Assembly: GCF_031954365.1 (NCBI RefSeq)
Contig: NZ_JAUSVZ010000002.1
Source of the DNA: Brevibacillus aydinogluensis
GTDB lineage: Bacteria; Bacillota; Bacilli; Brevibacillales; Brevibacillaceae
DNA: 64,000 nt
Reading direction: 5' to 3' (one strand)
Positions 1 to 7,455 of this stretch are shown here, piece after piece. Under the pieces are notes generated by a model. It saw only the letters and a program-made list of their open reading frames with translations. It ran no database searches and had not been told where the DNA came from. The translations under genes and the position numbers were made by a program. Each line of letters opens with the position of its first letter. Within the stretch, counting starts at the first letter, position 1.

Positions 1-53
1 GCGAATCAGACTTCACGAACCGCTTTCCTACATTGTAAACGGGCCCGCCAAAC

Positions 54-81
54 GAAAAAAGAGGAGGGATATCCCCTCCTC
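54..81 (-). terminator. Rho-independent terminator, minus strand
   Basis: GAGGAGGG-atat-CCCTCCTC type hairpin at 61-81, followed on the minus strand by a run of T. The only minus-strand gene upstream of it is mgsR (stop at 452), so it probably ends that transcript after a long 3' UTR which contains repeat copy 1. Positions 1-53 show no gene that I recognise. Confidence 0.6.
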
Positions 82-170
82 GCAGACAGAAGACAAACTG
101 TACTTTTTCATTGAGGTTCCGCAAGGAAACGATCTTTCCATCGTTGTCAGGCCGAAAGGCCTGAACACCG

Positions 171-425
171 ATCAACCGAAGGTGGAGATAAAGGACATGG
201 CATGGAGTGATGGGCCAAGCGAGCTCCTTTGACGACCGGCTCGGCGGAAAAACGAAAGACGCGGGGAAAACAGGGGGCACAAGTCTCACTTCCTCCAAAC
301 ACCCAGATGTTTGCCCCCTGCCCGCGTCGCGTTTTGGAGCGTACGCTATCTTCTTCTTTGCTGGTCGTCAAGCGAGCGAGCAGGCCCGATCACCCATGCG
401 CCTCGGACTTTGTCTACACGCTGAG
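171..425 (+). repeat. Dispersed repeat, copy 1 (longest)
   Basis: This stretch has clear similarity to 32192-32342 (opposite strand) and 50965-51044. Shared blocks in order are ATCAACCGAAG, GCATGGAGnGATGGGCC, a CGCGTnnCGTTTTGGAGCG block, GTCAAGCGAGCGAGC, and CCCATGCGCCTCGGACTTTG. Copy 1 holds about 100 extra bases between the second and third blocks, including CCAGATGTTTGCCCC, which is also present in copy 3. It lies between the mgsR stop and a minus-strand terminator. No coding function is supported; short frames across it reflect the conserved bases. It may be a decayed mobile element or a structured 3' UTR module. Confidence 0.7.
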
Positions 426-451
426 AGGCGGAATATTCCCTCCTCGTTCGC

Positions 452-829
452 TTAGGCCAGCAGTTTTTGCATCGCCGATTGGTTATACCCGATGATGATG
501 TTTTCCCCGTCGGTCAGAATCGGTCGCTTCAGGAGCTGCGGCTCTTCGCTCAGCATCTCCAACAGCTGGCTGACGGTCATTTCATTGATGTCCACCTCCA
601 GGTTTTTGAAACGCTGGCTGCGCGTGGACAGGATTTCGTCCAAGCCGTTGGTGGTCTTTTTGATGATCTCCATCAGTTCTTCCGGCGTCGGCGGATTTTT
701 GAACAGGTGCCGCTCCTCGTATTTTACTCCGTGTTCCGCCAGCCACGCCTTGGCCTTGCGACAGGATGTACAGCTCGGATAGGTGAAAAACGTCAATGTT
801 TGTGGACGAGTACGTTCAGCGACCGCCAT
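452..829 (-). CDS. mgsR: Spx/MgsR-family thioredoxin-fold regulator
   Basis: The 125-residue protein belongs to the ArsC/Spx family. It has the redox CxxC switch (CTSC) near the N terminus, the family signature TRSQRFKNL in the middle and RPIL near the C terminus, which in Spx-type proteins contacts the RNA polymerase alpha subunit. The PSCTSCRK..WL start and the FKNPPTPEEL segment look more like MgsR (YqgZ), the stress-regulon modulator, than Spx itself. An upstream in-frame ATG exists at 844, but GGAGGGG lies just before the ATG at 829, so that start is chosen. Synteny with yqgY and yqgX further right agrees with the B. subtilis yqgXYZ region. A plain Spx paralogue remains possible. Confidence 0.9.
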   Translation of the reverse strand: MAVAERTRPQTLTFFTYPSCTSCRKAKAWLAEHGVKYEERHLFKNPPTPEELMEIIKKTTNGLDEILSTRSQRFKNLEVDINEMTVSQLLEMLSEEPQLLKRPILTDGENIIIGYNQSAMQKLLA

Positions 830-908
830 CGTGTTCCCCTCCATCTTGCTCTATTTTCTTATTTAACTATACAAAAGTTAGGTAATAAAAAATCCTTTTC
901 TACTCTGG

Positions 909-938
909 ATTATAAATGCGGTGTTAACACTATGTCAA
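909..938 (-). promoter_or_regulatory. Consensus SigA promoter for mgsR with a palindrome in the spacer
   Basis: Read on the minus strand: TTGACA (938-933), an 18-base spacer, then TATAAT (914-909). The spacer contains the perfect palindrome GTGTTAACAC at 921-930, a possible operator. The promoter lies in the divergent gap shared with the SufR-like regulator at 1049. Confidence 0.75.
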
Positions 939-1048
939 TAGTATTAAATATATAAAATACGACGAATGCCTGGCACACTCCAACCTTAACAACGGCGCGA
1001 AAATCGGCTAAACTAATGGTGATTTGTACTGAGAAAGGGGGGACCAGC

Positions 1049-1753
1049 GTGGATTGCGACGCTCAAAAGTTAACAAGCGCCTTGGCTGATTCCACCCGTT
1101 TTTCCATTTACCAGTTTGTCTCCAACAGCAAAGAGCCTGTGACCGTGCAAGAGGTGGCCGAGCAGTTTTCCATCCATCCAAACGTGGAGCGGCTGCATTT
1201 GACCAAGCTGGAAGACGTCCATTTGCTTACCTCTTTCTCCGACAAAAGCGGCAAGGGGGGGCGTCCCTGCCGTCTGTACGCCCTTTCCGATCAGGTAGTC
1301 AGCCTGCAGTTTCCTCCTCGTGATTACCGGCTGTTGGCCGACATCGCCATCGAAAGTCTGCTGTCCTTGGGAGAGATGGGGGAAGTTGCCCTCGTCAAAA
1401 TGGGACACCGCATGGGAACGGAAATGGCCAAACGGGCGCTGGCGGAAGTGCCGATCGACATGAATAACGCAACGTTGGACGCAAAGTTGTCCCACATCCA
1501 CCGGCTATTGGTGGCGCAAGGACTCAAACCGGAGATCGAACCCCTTTCGGACGGAAGTTTGCGCTTTCGAGTGAACAACTGCACGTTTTCCGAGACAGCC
1601 AAGCGTTTCCCCGACGCCATTTGCAAGATGCACAACGCTCTGTTGTCGGGGATATTTGAGACTTACTTTGGACACATTGAATTACAAGAAGACGAGTCCA
1701 TGATCAAAGGTTGCAGGTCCTGCAACTATACCGTAGCGCGTATCCCTCGTTGA
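1049..1753 (+). CDS. Winged-helix regulator with C-terminal cysteine cluster (SufR/COG2345-like)
   Basis: The 234-residue protein starts with an ArsR/SufR-type winged helix (roughly residues 8-80: ALADSTRFSIYQF, then VQEVAEQFSIHPNVERLHLTKLE and the wing GRPCRLYALS). The C-terminal third carries four cysteines spaced C-x13-C-x29-C-x2-C, which in this family can bind an Fe-S cluster or metal. It is probably a metal- or redox-sensing transcription factor; the ligand is inferred. The GTG at 1049 is chosen because AAGGGGGG precedes it by six bases; the ATG at 1016 has no ribosome site. It is divergent from mgsR, and shared control through the intergenic palindrome is possible. Confidence 0.75.
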   Translation: MDCDAQKLTSALADSTRFSIYQFVSNSKEPVTVQEVAEQFSIHPNVERLHLTKLEDVHLLTSFSDKSGKGGRPCRLYALSDQVVSLQFPPRDYRLLADIAIESLLSLGEMGEVALVKMGHRMGTEMAKRALAEVPIDMNNATLDAKLSHIHRLLVAQGLKPEIEPLSDGSLRFRVNNCTFSETAKRFPDAICKMHNALLSGIFETYFGHIELQEDESMIKGCRSCNYTVARIPR

Positions 1754-1966
1754 CGTCGACGTTTCGCCCAACGGCGCGGTCGGCAGCGGTACAACCCGAA
1801 TCTCCCCCATCCGGCTGGATGGTATGTCGGGAGCGATTCGGATGCGTGGGAACGGCTGCGTCAAAAAACCGTCATACCTTCCCGTTTACAGGCCTCTTCC
1901 AGTCCTTTATAATGGGGGAGGAATCTTGTAAATCTTGCCGACTTGCTGGAAAAAGGAGGGAAACAG

Positions 1967-2233
1967 ATGGATCGCATGTATCGCGTACTCGGCTTCTGGA
2001 CGCTGGCGATCGCGCTGATGGCGTTCTGGGGGCACCTGTACCCGATGGCTCTCTTGTTTTTCGGACTGACCGCCTTCTTCGTATCTCTCAGCTACATGAA
2101 TCTGACAGAACGGGCGTACTTGAACATTTTCTTCTGTTTTATGTTTGTCTCTTTCGTGGGCTTCACCTATTACACGTTCTTCGTCATGCCGGTGGGTCCG
2201 CAAGAGCACTCCATGCTGAACTTGATCATGTAA
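1967..2233 (+). CDS. yqgY: YqgY-like DUF2626 membrane protein
   Basis: The 88-residue hydrophobic protein begins MDRMYRVLGFWT and has about three predicted membrane spans (residues 8-25, 30-48, 57-78), matching the DUF2626/YqgY family in length and motif. Its function is unknown. The start is fixed by AAGGAGGG seven bases upstream of the ATG at 1967; an earlier in-frame start at 1943 overlaps that ribosome site. In B. subtilis the same gene lies between yqgX and mgsR, as approximately here. Confidence 0.85.
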   Translation: MDRMYRVLGFWTLAIALMAFWGHLYPMALLFFGLTAFFVSLSYMNLTERAYLNIFFCFMFVSFVGFTYYTFFVMPVGPQEHSMLNLIM

Positions 2234-2234
2234 A

Positions 2235-2268
2235 AAAAGATGCTCTGGGTGAGCATCTTTTTTTATTT
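2235..2268 (+). terminator. Bidirectional terminator between yqgY and the MidA-like gene
   Basis: GATGCTC-tgggt-GAGCATC with a T run to the right and an A run to the left, so it can serve both convergent genes. Confidence 0.9.
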
Positions 2269-2277
2269 CCTGTAGAG

Positions 2278-3396
2278 CTAGCGCAAAAAGCTGAGCGGCA
2301 CTCCGTCCGGCATCGCTTTTGCCTGGACCAGCACGCGAAAGAGGCCGCCCAGGCCGCCCGGGTAGATCAGCTGTTGAATCGCCCGGTTCCGCTTCATCGC
2401 TTCACTTGTGAACGGGTCCGTGTCCGCATGGGCGACCGCCTTTTCCAACAGGCCGCATTTGATCAAAAAACGGTCCTGCCGCATGTAGGCAAGCGTCTTC
2501 AGCCCAGCCCGCTCGCCCGCGCGCATCCATGCAGAAAAATTGACGTGCGCCGTGATGTCCTGTTCCCCCACGTGCACATAGGGATTGTCGTGCGCCTGAT
2601 GGCGGTGGTAGCACATCAGCGTCCCCCGCTTCCGGGCGGGATGGTACAGCTCCTCCTGCACGTCACCGTAATCCACGGTCAGGACATACCCCTGCCTCAG
2701 CAGGCGGGACAGGTCGGCGGCTGTCTCCTCCATCGCCGTATTGACCTCGATCCGCATCCCCCGCGGCAGCGACTCGTCCATCTCTTGCAGACTATCCTCC
2801 AGGGCAAACGTCAATTCGCCGAGCACTTCGGCAAAACCGCCGTCTGTCTCCGTCACCCACACCTCCCGCCAGCCGTCAGCCGTCTTCTCCACCACATGCA
2901 CGGGAAAGGCATCGAGCCATTCGTTGGAGAGGATCACCCCTTCGACGCCTTCTGCTGCCGCCTCCCGAAGACTGGAATACCAACGCGTCTCCACCTCTGC
3001 ATCGCGCAGCACCTCCTGCTGAAGCTGCCGATGATACGGGCTTGTCTCGATCAATACGAGGCGCATGTCCCGATACAGCTCGGGCACCGTCTCGCGCAGC
3101 CGGCGAAGCATGCTGCCCGAAAGCGCGCCCGTACCTCCGCCGATCTCCACCAGCGCCGGGGCGGTCCAGCCACCCGACTGCCACATCTCGGCCACCACGT
3201 CAGCCAACGTCTCGGCAAAGACGGGATGAACCGTCGCACTGGTAAAAAAATCACCGTCTCTGCCCACCTTGGGGCGCTCCGACATGTAGTACCCGCCTTC
3301 CGGATGGTAGAGTGCCAGCTCCATGAACCGCGCAAACGGAATCGCCCGCCGCGGATGATTGCGTATTTGGTCCCGAATGATGGATGTAATCGTCAT
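2278..3396 (-). CDS. MidA-type class I SAM-dependent methyltransferase
   Basis: The 372-residue protein matches the SAM-dependent methyltransferase family of mitochondrial MidA/NDUFAF7 (PF02636, COG1565). It has the N-terminal FMELALYHPEGGYYM motif, GDFFTSATVHPVF, and the SAM-binding loop EIGGGTGAL near residue 90. The eukaryotic homologue dimethylates an arginine of a complex I subunit; the bacterial substrate is unknown. The ATG at 3396 is chosen since GGGAG lies seven bases before it; the TTG-led extension to 3417 has no ribosome site. It is convergent with yqgY and divergent from the exported coiled-coil gene. Confidence 0.85.
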   Translation of the reverse strand: MTITSIIRDQIRNHPRRAIPFARFMELALYHPEGGYYMSERPKVGRDGDFFTSATVHPVFAETLADVVAEMWQSGGWTAPALVEIGGGTGALSGSMLRRLRETVPELYRDMRLVLIETSPYHRQLQQEVLRDAEVETRWYSSLREAAAEGVEGVILSNEWLDAFPVHVVEKTADGWREVWVTETDGGFAEVLGELTFALEDSLQEMDESLPRGMRIEVNTAMEETAADLSRLLRQGYVLTVDYGDVQEELYHPARKRGTLMCYHRHQAHDNPYVHVGEQDITAHVNFSAWMRAGERAGLKTLAYMRQDRFLIKCGLLEKAVAHADTDPFTSEAMKRNRAIQQLIYPGGLGGLFRVLVQAKAMPDGVPLSFLR

Positions 3397-3518
3397 TTCT
3401 GTTCTCCCGCTATCCAAATTTAACCGTATAAGGCTATAATACGAAAAGAAGTCATAGAATGTGGAGAGAAATTGTTTTTTACGTATTTCTCCACCTCACA
3501 AAAACAAAAGGTGAAGCC

Positions 3519-4589
3519 ATGCGTACACTCATGCTTTGCTTGCTGCTGCTGGCGCTGCCGTTGACCGCGACAGCCCTGGCCCAAGAGCAGCTGCCCCTGG
3601 AACAGCTGATCTTGCAGCAGCACTTTACCCAAAAAGAACTGGAGCGCACACTGACGCTGATCAGGCAGGAAGAAAACCGGCTGCACGGGGAGATCGCCCA
3701 GCTGGATCTGGATCTGCAGCGTAAGAAACTGGTGATGGACGCGATGCGCCGCCACGCAGGAGAGGTTGCCAAAGCGTACTACACGGGAGAGCGGGCCAAC
3801 CTGCTGACGCTGCTGTTTGATACGAAAAATTTCAATGATTTTCTGTTGTTGTTTGATTTTCTGCAAATCCTCTACGAACGGGATCTGACGAAGCTGGAAG
3901 CATACCAGAAGGAACGTGCCGCGATGACGTCGTTGCAGGCGGAGCGGCAAAACCGGCTGACGTTGCTGCAGAATTTGCGGCAGCAGTACGAGAAGCAGTT
4001 GGCGGACATGCTGGCAATCCAGGCGGAAAAGGAGAAAAACGTGCAGATGCTGAGCGACCCGACCAGCGTTCAGGCACTGATGGACCACCTCGTCACCGAT
4101 TGGCGGGAACGGGGACTGCCCGCTTTTCAAACGTTTTTCAACGAGCTGTCCAATGTAATGTTCCAGATCTCCGAGTTGGCGACGCCGGATCGCATCCAAT
4201 CCAACGGGCTGTTCACGCACACGCTGACGATCCGGCAGGATGAGTTTAACCGCTTCCTGGTCTCCAAGGACGAATTGTTCAAACATACGCAGTTTTCCTT
4301 TGACAACAACCAATTGATTGTGGAAGGCTCGTACGACCAGGTACACATGCGGCTGGTCGGCACGTACGAGCTGGTTTCGACGAAAGCCTTGAAATTTCAC
4401 ATCAACGAGCTGTACTATGACGGATTCGCCCTGCCTGCCTCGACGATTGAAGAGTTGCAGAAAACGTACGACCTCGGTTTTTACCCGGAGCTGATCTCCT
4501 CCAACATCCAGGTGGAGGGGATTACGCTGGCCAACCAGGAATTAAAGCTGCAGTTGAAGATCAACCTGCCGTTTGGGTTCAAAAAATAG
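3519..4589 (+). CDS. Exported coiled-coil protein with PcsB/CwlO-like N-terminal region
   Basis: The 356-residue protein has a signal peptide (leucine-rich core, cleavage likely after ATALA, about residue 20) and a long coiled coil (about 25-190). The segment KAYYTGERANLLTLLFDTKNFNDFL closely follows the hinge seen in PcsB/CwlO coiled-coil domains, which bind the FtsEX complex. Unlike those proteins it has no CHAP or NlpC/P60 hydrolase; instead the last 170 residues form a beta-rich region of unclear type. It could be an adaptor rather than an enzyme. AAGGTGAAG precedes the chosen ATG; an in-frame upstream extension to 3459 lacks a ribosome site. Confidence 0.7.
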   Translation: MRTLMLCLLLLALPLTATALAQEQLPLEQLILQQHFTQKELERTLTLIRQEENRLHGEIAQLDLDLQRKKLVMDAMRRHAGEVAKAYYTGERANLLTLLFDTKNFNDFLLLFDFLQILYERDLTKLEAYQKERAAMTSLQAERQNRLTLLQNLRQQYEKQLADMLAIQAEKEKNVQMLSDPTSVQALMDHLVTDWRERGLPAFQTFFNELSNVMFQISELATPDRIQSNGLFTHTLTIRQDEFNRFLVSKDELFKHTQFSFDNNQLIVEGSYDQVHMRLVGTYELVSTKALKFHINELYYDGFALPASTIEELQKTYDLGFYPELISSNIQVEGITLANQELKLQLKINLPFGFKK

Positions 4590-4654
4590 GGATGGCCGCC
4601 GGGACGCCCCGTTCCAAACACGCTTTCGTCTATTTGGGCCGCATTTGGCAGATG

Positions 4655-4684
4655 AAAAAGCCAGCGTTTTGCACTGGCTTTTTC
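4655..4684 (+). terminator. Bidirectional terminator
   Basis: AAAAAGCCAG-cgttttgca-CTGGCTTTTT between the convergent coiled-coil gene and yqgX. Confidence 0.85.
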
Positions 4685-4737
4685 CTTATTCGGCCGCTCG
4701 TCCGCTGGGGATGCGGATGACAGCCGGCGAAGCTCGG

Positions 4738-5385
4738 TTACCGCAGCAAGCCCGTCACAAACGGGTTGTACAGCTTTTCCGCTTCGATCGTGGTTTTCGG
4801 ACCGTGCCCCGGGTAGACGATCGTGTCGTCATCCAGCTCAAACAGTTTGTCCTGAATGCTGATCATCAGTGTCTCGAAATTTCCTCCCGGCAGGTCTGTC
4901 CGCCCGATGCTTTGGGCAAACAGGACGTCGCCGCCGAAGCAATGCTGTCCCACCACAAACGAGCAGCTCCCCGGCGAGTGTCCGGGCGTGTGCAGGACGC
5001 GGATGGTCAGTCCGGCCAGCTCCAGCGTTTGCCCGTCGGCCAGCTCGTGCTCGGCCGGCTCGCAGACAATGGGTTCTGACAAGTTCCAGCGGGTCGAGCC
5101 GTTCAGATCGGGATCGGTCAGCCAGCTCTGCTCCAGCGGATGGATGTAGACCGGTGCGCCGGTCAGGGCACGCACCTGATTCAGCCCGCCGATGTGGTCC
5201 AGATGCGCATGGGTCAGCAGGATGGCGACGATGTTTTTTCCCTTCAGAGCGCGAAGGAGCGCCGCCGGTTCCATCCCCGGGTCGATCACGATGCTCTGCC
5301 CGGTTTCCGGGTTGGTCAAAATGTAGGCGTTGGTTTGAAACGGCCCCAGTACGTATTTCTCAATGGTCAATTGTGGTTCGTTCAT
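4738..5385 (-). CDS. yqgX: YqgX-like metallo-beta-lactamase-fold hydrolase (glyoxalase II family)
   Basis: The 215-residue protein has the metal-binding motif THAHLDHIGG (HxHxDH), a later histidine in HTPGHSPGS, an aspartate in GGDVLF and a final histidine in YPGHGP, so the di-metal site is complete. Family members include hydroxyacylglutathione hydrolase-like enzymes and bacillithiol-S-lactate hydrolases; the substrate here is not determined. AGGAGG seven bases upstream fixes the ATG at 5385, and the longer open frame to 5493 has no other good start. YqgX in B. subtilis is of the same length and is also near mgsR. Confidence 0.85.
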   Translation of the reverse strand: MNEPQLTIEKYVLGPFQTNAYILTNPETGQSIVIDPGMEPAALLRALKGKNIVAILLTHAHLDHIGGLNQVRALTGAPVYIHPLEQSWLTDPDLNGSTRWNLSEPIVCEPAEHELADGQTLELAGLTIRVLHTPGHSPGSCSFVVGQHCFGGDVLFAQSIGRTDLPGGNFETLMISIQDKLFELDDDTIVYPGHGPKTTIEAEKLYNPFVTGLLR

Positions 5386-5449
5386 GGGTGAACCTCCTTT
5401 TTTTATGATACGATATGGATAATACTCAACGTGAAACGGAGTGAGACTG

Positions 5450-5947
5450 TTGAAGCGCATGTACGGTGTGGACATGCAGGTGCCGGACGGCAAACGGCCC
5501 GGCTTCTATGCTCAAGTCATACATAAAATCGGGGATCATGTCAATGTGTTTGACCGCGACGGCCGACTGTTTATTGTAGAAAGCCCGCACGAACGGGACA
5601 CCTTGCGGGACATCTTGCAAAAGGCGGGAATGCTGGGCGAAGAATTTACGCTCTGGCTACTCCCCGAGGGAGCGGACATCGCCCACCTGGACGACGTCGG
5701 ATTCGTCAGTCAGAACGAACACGTGTATCTCTACGCTGACCGCGTCGCCGCGTTTTCACTGGACGCTGCCGCCGGCGAGGAACGCGACCGCTGGGCCGCT
5801 CTGGAGCAGTGCCGGGAACACGTGATCGGAACGCTGCACGCATCGTCATCCCGCCCCACACTGTACCTCGTGGACGCCAACCAGACTGACCTGATCGAAG
5901 GAATTGCCCGCGCCTACCGGACGGCCGTCACGTGGTGGAACGAGTGA
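5450..5947 (+). CDS. Hypothetical protein, 165 residues
   Basis: I do not recognise a family. The protein is soluble and acidic (MYGVDMQVPDGKRPGFY near the start, ending AVTWWNE), with no signal peptide or membrane span. The start is uncertain: GTG 5441, TTG 5450 (GGAG eight to nine bases upstream, chosen) and ATG 5459 are all in frame. It stands alone, divergent from yqgX and convergent with the next gene. Confidence 0.6.
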   Translation: MKRMYGVDMQVPDGKRPGFYAQVIHKIGDHVNVFDRDGRLFIVESPHERDTLRDILQKAGMLGEEFTLWLLPEGADIAHLDDVGFVSQNEHVYLYADRVAAFSLDAAAGEERDRWAALEQCREHVIGTLHASSSRPTLYLVDANQTDLIEGIARAYRTAVTWWNE

Positions 5948-5962
5948 GACAAGCCCATCTCA

Positions 5963-6002
5963 TGAAAAAACCATGCGGCTTTCCACTCGAGTGAAAGCCG
6001 CA
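5963..6002 (-). terminator. Rho-independent terminator, minus strand
   Basis: ATGCGGCTTTC-loop-GAAAGCCGCAT hairpin (5972-6002); on the minus strand it is followed by GGTTTTTTC. It ends the 6015-6461 gene. Confidence 0.8.
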
Positions 6003-6014
6003 TGAATCGCCTCG

Positions 6015-6461
6015 TCAGTTTCTTGGTCCTCTGACCTTTTGTCTTGGCTTGTGCGGAAAGTTGTCGCCGTTGACGTTTTGTTTCCACCCTTCCAGAATCT
6101 TCAAGACGGAGGCAAACAACGGCGATCCAAAGACAGCGACAATCCCCCAGATCCAGGTGCCCACTTTCCACGGATTGTCGACAAAGGCGGATGGCGCCCC
6201 GACGAGAATCAGCGCGGGATCAAGGCCGAGCAGTGCGAAAATGACGCCTGCGGACACGACGGAGATGATCAGATTGCAAAACTTTTTGTAATGTGTCAGC
6301 CGAGCGGCGTGGTTGTGGTCTTCCAACCGGTCTTGTTCGGCCTCGTAATCAGTGGCGAGGAAGGGTACCACCGACTTGACTGCTTCCGTCACCCCGGCGG
6401 CCGCGCTGGACACCGCCGTGATGTAAATCATAAAGGAAATGGATGAATCCAGACTGACCAT
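6015..6461 (-). CDS. Hypothetical membrane protein, 148 residues
   Basis: There are three likely membrane segments (about residues 9-35, 62-86 and 103-125) with a charged segment containing EAEQDRLEDHNHAARLTHYKK between the first two, and a basic C-terminal tail. The size and layout recall small phage holin-like or envelope proteins, but I see no motif that proves it. The ATG at 6461 follows GAGGGGGGAG closely, so the longer frame to 6575 is rejected. Confidence 0.6.
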   Translation of the reverse strand: MVSLDSSISFMIYITAVSSAAAGVTEAVKSVVPFLATDYEAEQDRLEDHNHAARLTHYKKFCNLIISVVSAGVIFALLGLDPALILVGAPSAFVDNPWKVGTWIWGIVAVFGSPLFASVLKILEGWKQNVNGDNFPHKPRQKVRGPRN

Positions 6462-6615
6462 GTCTACTCCCCCCTCATTCATGTGTATGGGGGATAAGCC
6501 CGACGCATGACCTTCGATGAAACCGTCTCGATGTTCGATCATTGGCAGGTGTTTGCCCGCCGAAAGCGAATACAATCACACGTATGGCAAATTTAGGGAA
6601 AGGTGGTAGTCACCC

Positions 6616-7092
6616 GTGCACGATTACGCATTTGTCTGGAAGCAGTACGATCTGGTTCGCGGCATCACTCTGGCGGTATTGAAGGATCTGCCCACAGAGC
6701 AGGCGGATATCGTTCCGGAAGGCTTTTCCAACAACATCCGTTGGAATCTGGGACATATTCTGACCGTTCAGGAAAGCTGTATGTACGGTCTCGAATTTAC
6801 ACACCTGCCTGCCTCGTACAAAACGCTGTTCGGACCGGGCACGAAACCGGCGGACTGGCAGGGAGAGGTGCCACCCCTGTCCACGTTGGCCGAACAGTTG
6901 GAAGAGCAAAAGGAGCGAATCAAGCGAACCTTCCGTGAACGGCTCAACCAGGAATTGCCGCAGCCGTTCGTCTTGCGAAACACGCAGATGACCACACTGG
7001 GCGAGATGTTCGTTTTTTCGCTCTTTCACGAGGGGATGCACATCAGTACAATCAACACACTGAAAAAGGCACTGGCCATAACGCATTCATAA
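6616..7092 (+). CDS. DinB/YfiT-like superfamily protein
   Basis: The 158-residue four-helix protein has the metal-binding histidine pattern of the DinB family: NLGHIL near residue 46 and FHEGMHIST near residue 135, where the two later histidines are spaced as expected. Such proteins include thiol transferases using bacillithiol and stress-induced proteins of unknown role; the exact reaction cannot be read from sequence. A GTG start at 6616 follows AAAGGTGG. Confidence 0.8.
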   Translation: MHDYAFVWKQYDLVRGITLAVLKDLPTEQADIVPEGFSNNIRWNLGHILTVQESCMYGLEFTHLPASYKTLFGPGTKPADWQGEVPPLSTLAEQLEEQKERIKRTFRERLNQELPQPFVLRNTQMTTLGEMFVFSLFHEGMHISTINTLKKALAITHS

Positions 7093-7101
7093 ACCCCTTT
7101 T

Positions 7102-7133
7102 GCCCGGCTCTTGCAGCCCGGGCTTTTTTCTTT
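7102..7133 (+). terminator. Terminator of the DinB-like gene
   Basis: GCCCGG-ctcttgcag-CCCGGGC followed by TTTTTT. Confidence 0.85.
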
Positions 7134-7192
7134 TCCCGAAGTTCCCTTCTCAAATCATCCGCCCCGTCCAATCGGCCGCTGTAAGCTGAAAA

Positions 7193-7221
7193 ATGAAAAA
7201 CCGCTCCAACAAGGAGCGGTT
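7193..7221 (-). terminator. Terminator, minus strand, probably of the PhoH-family gene
   Basis: AACCGCTCC-aacaa-GGAGCGGTT with T run on the minus strand. The gap 7222-7455 between it and the phoH-family stop shows no convincing gene. Confidence 0.75.
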
Positions 7222-7455
7222 GTGTCGAGCCCTTCTGTTCTGGGGTACTACCGGTTATTCTCTTTGGCACGTCAGCCTCCATCCATAGAGTCTGTTACCT
7301 AAAGAGCTCGGGTTCCGCCACTTTGACCAAGATCGACTGCATGATCATAAATAACCACGCTTTTTCGCCTCCCAAGAAGGCTTGTCGCCGTTGATCCATC
7401 AATCATCGGGCTCGACGTTTTACAGTATGCGCTGATTTTTGGTTTCTATGCATCC

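Noticed and set aside
147..371. Minus-strand frame with RSKTRRGQGANIW, seen also near 51000
   Set aside because: The shared peptide comes from the repeat family's shared bases; frames are not conserved in length or start and lack ribosome sites.
1702..1720. Palindrome GTTGCAGGTCCTGCAAC as a possible terminator or operator
   Set aside because: It lies inside the coding end of the SufR-like gene and encodes the conserved CRSC cysteines; no T run follows.
7295..7399. A 34-codon minus-strand frame starting MDQRRQAFLGG
   Set aside because: No ribosome site, no recognisable family, and it lies in the phoH-family 3' region; kept only as unassigned.
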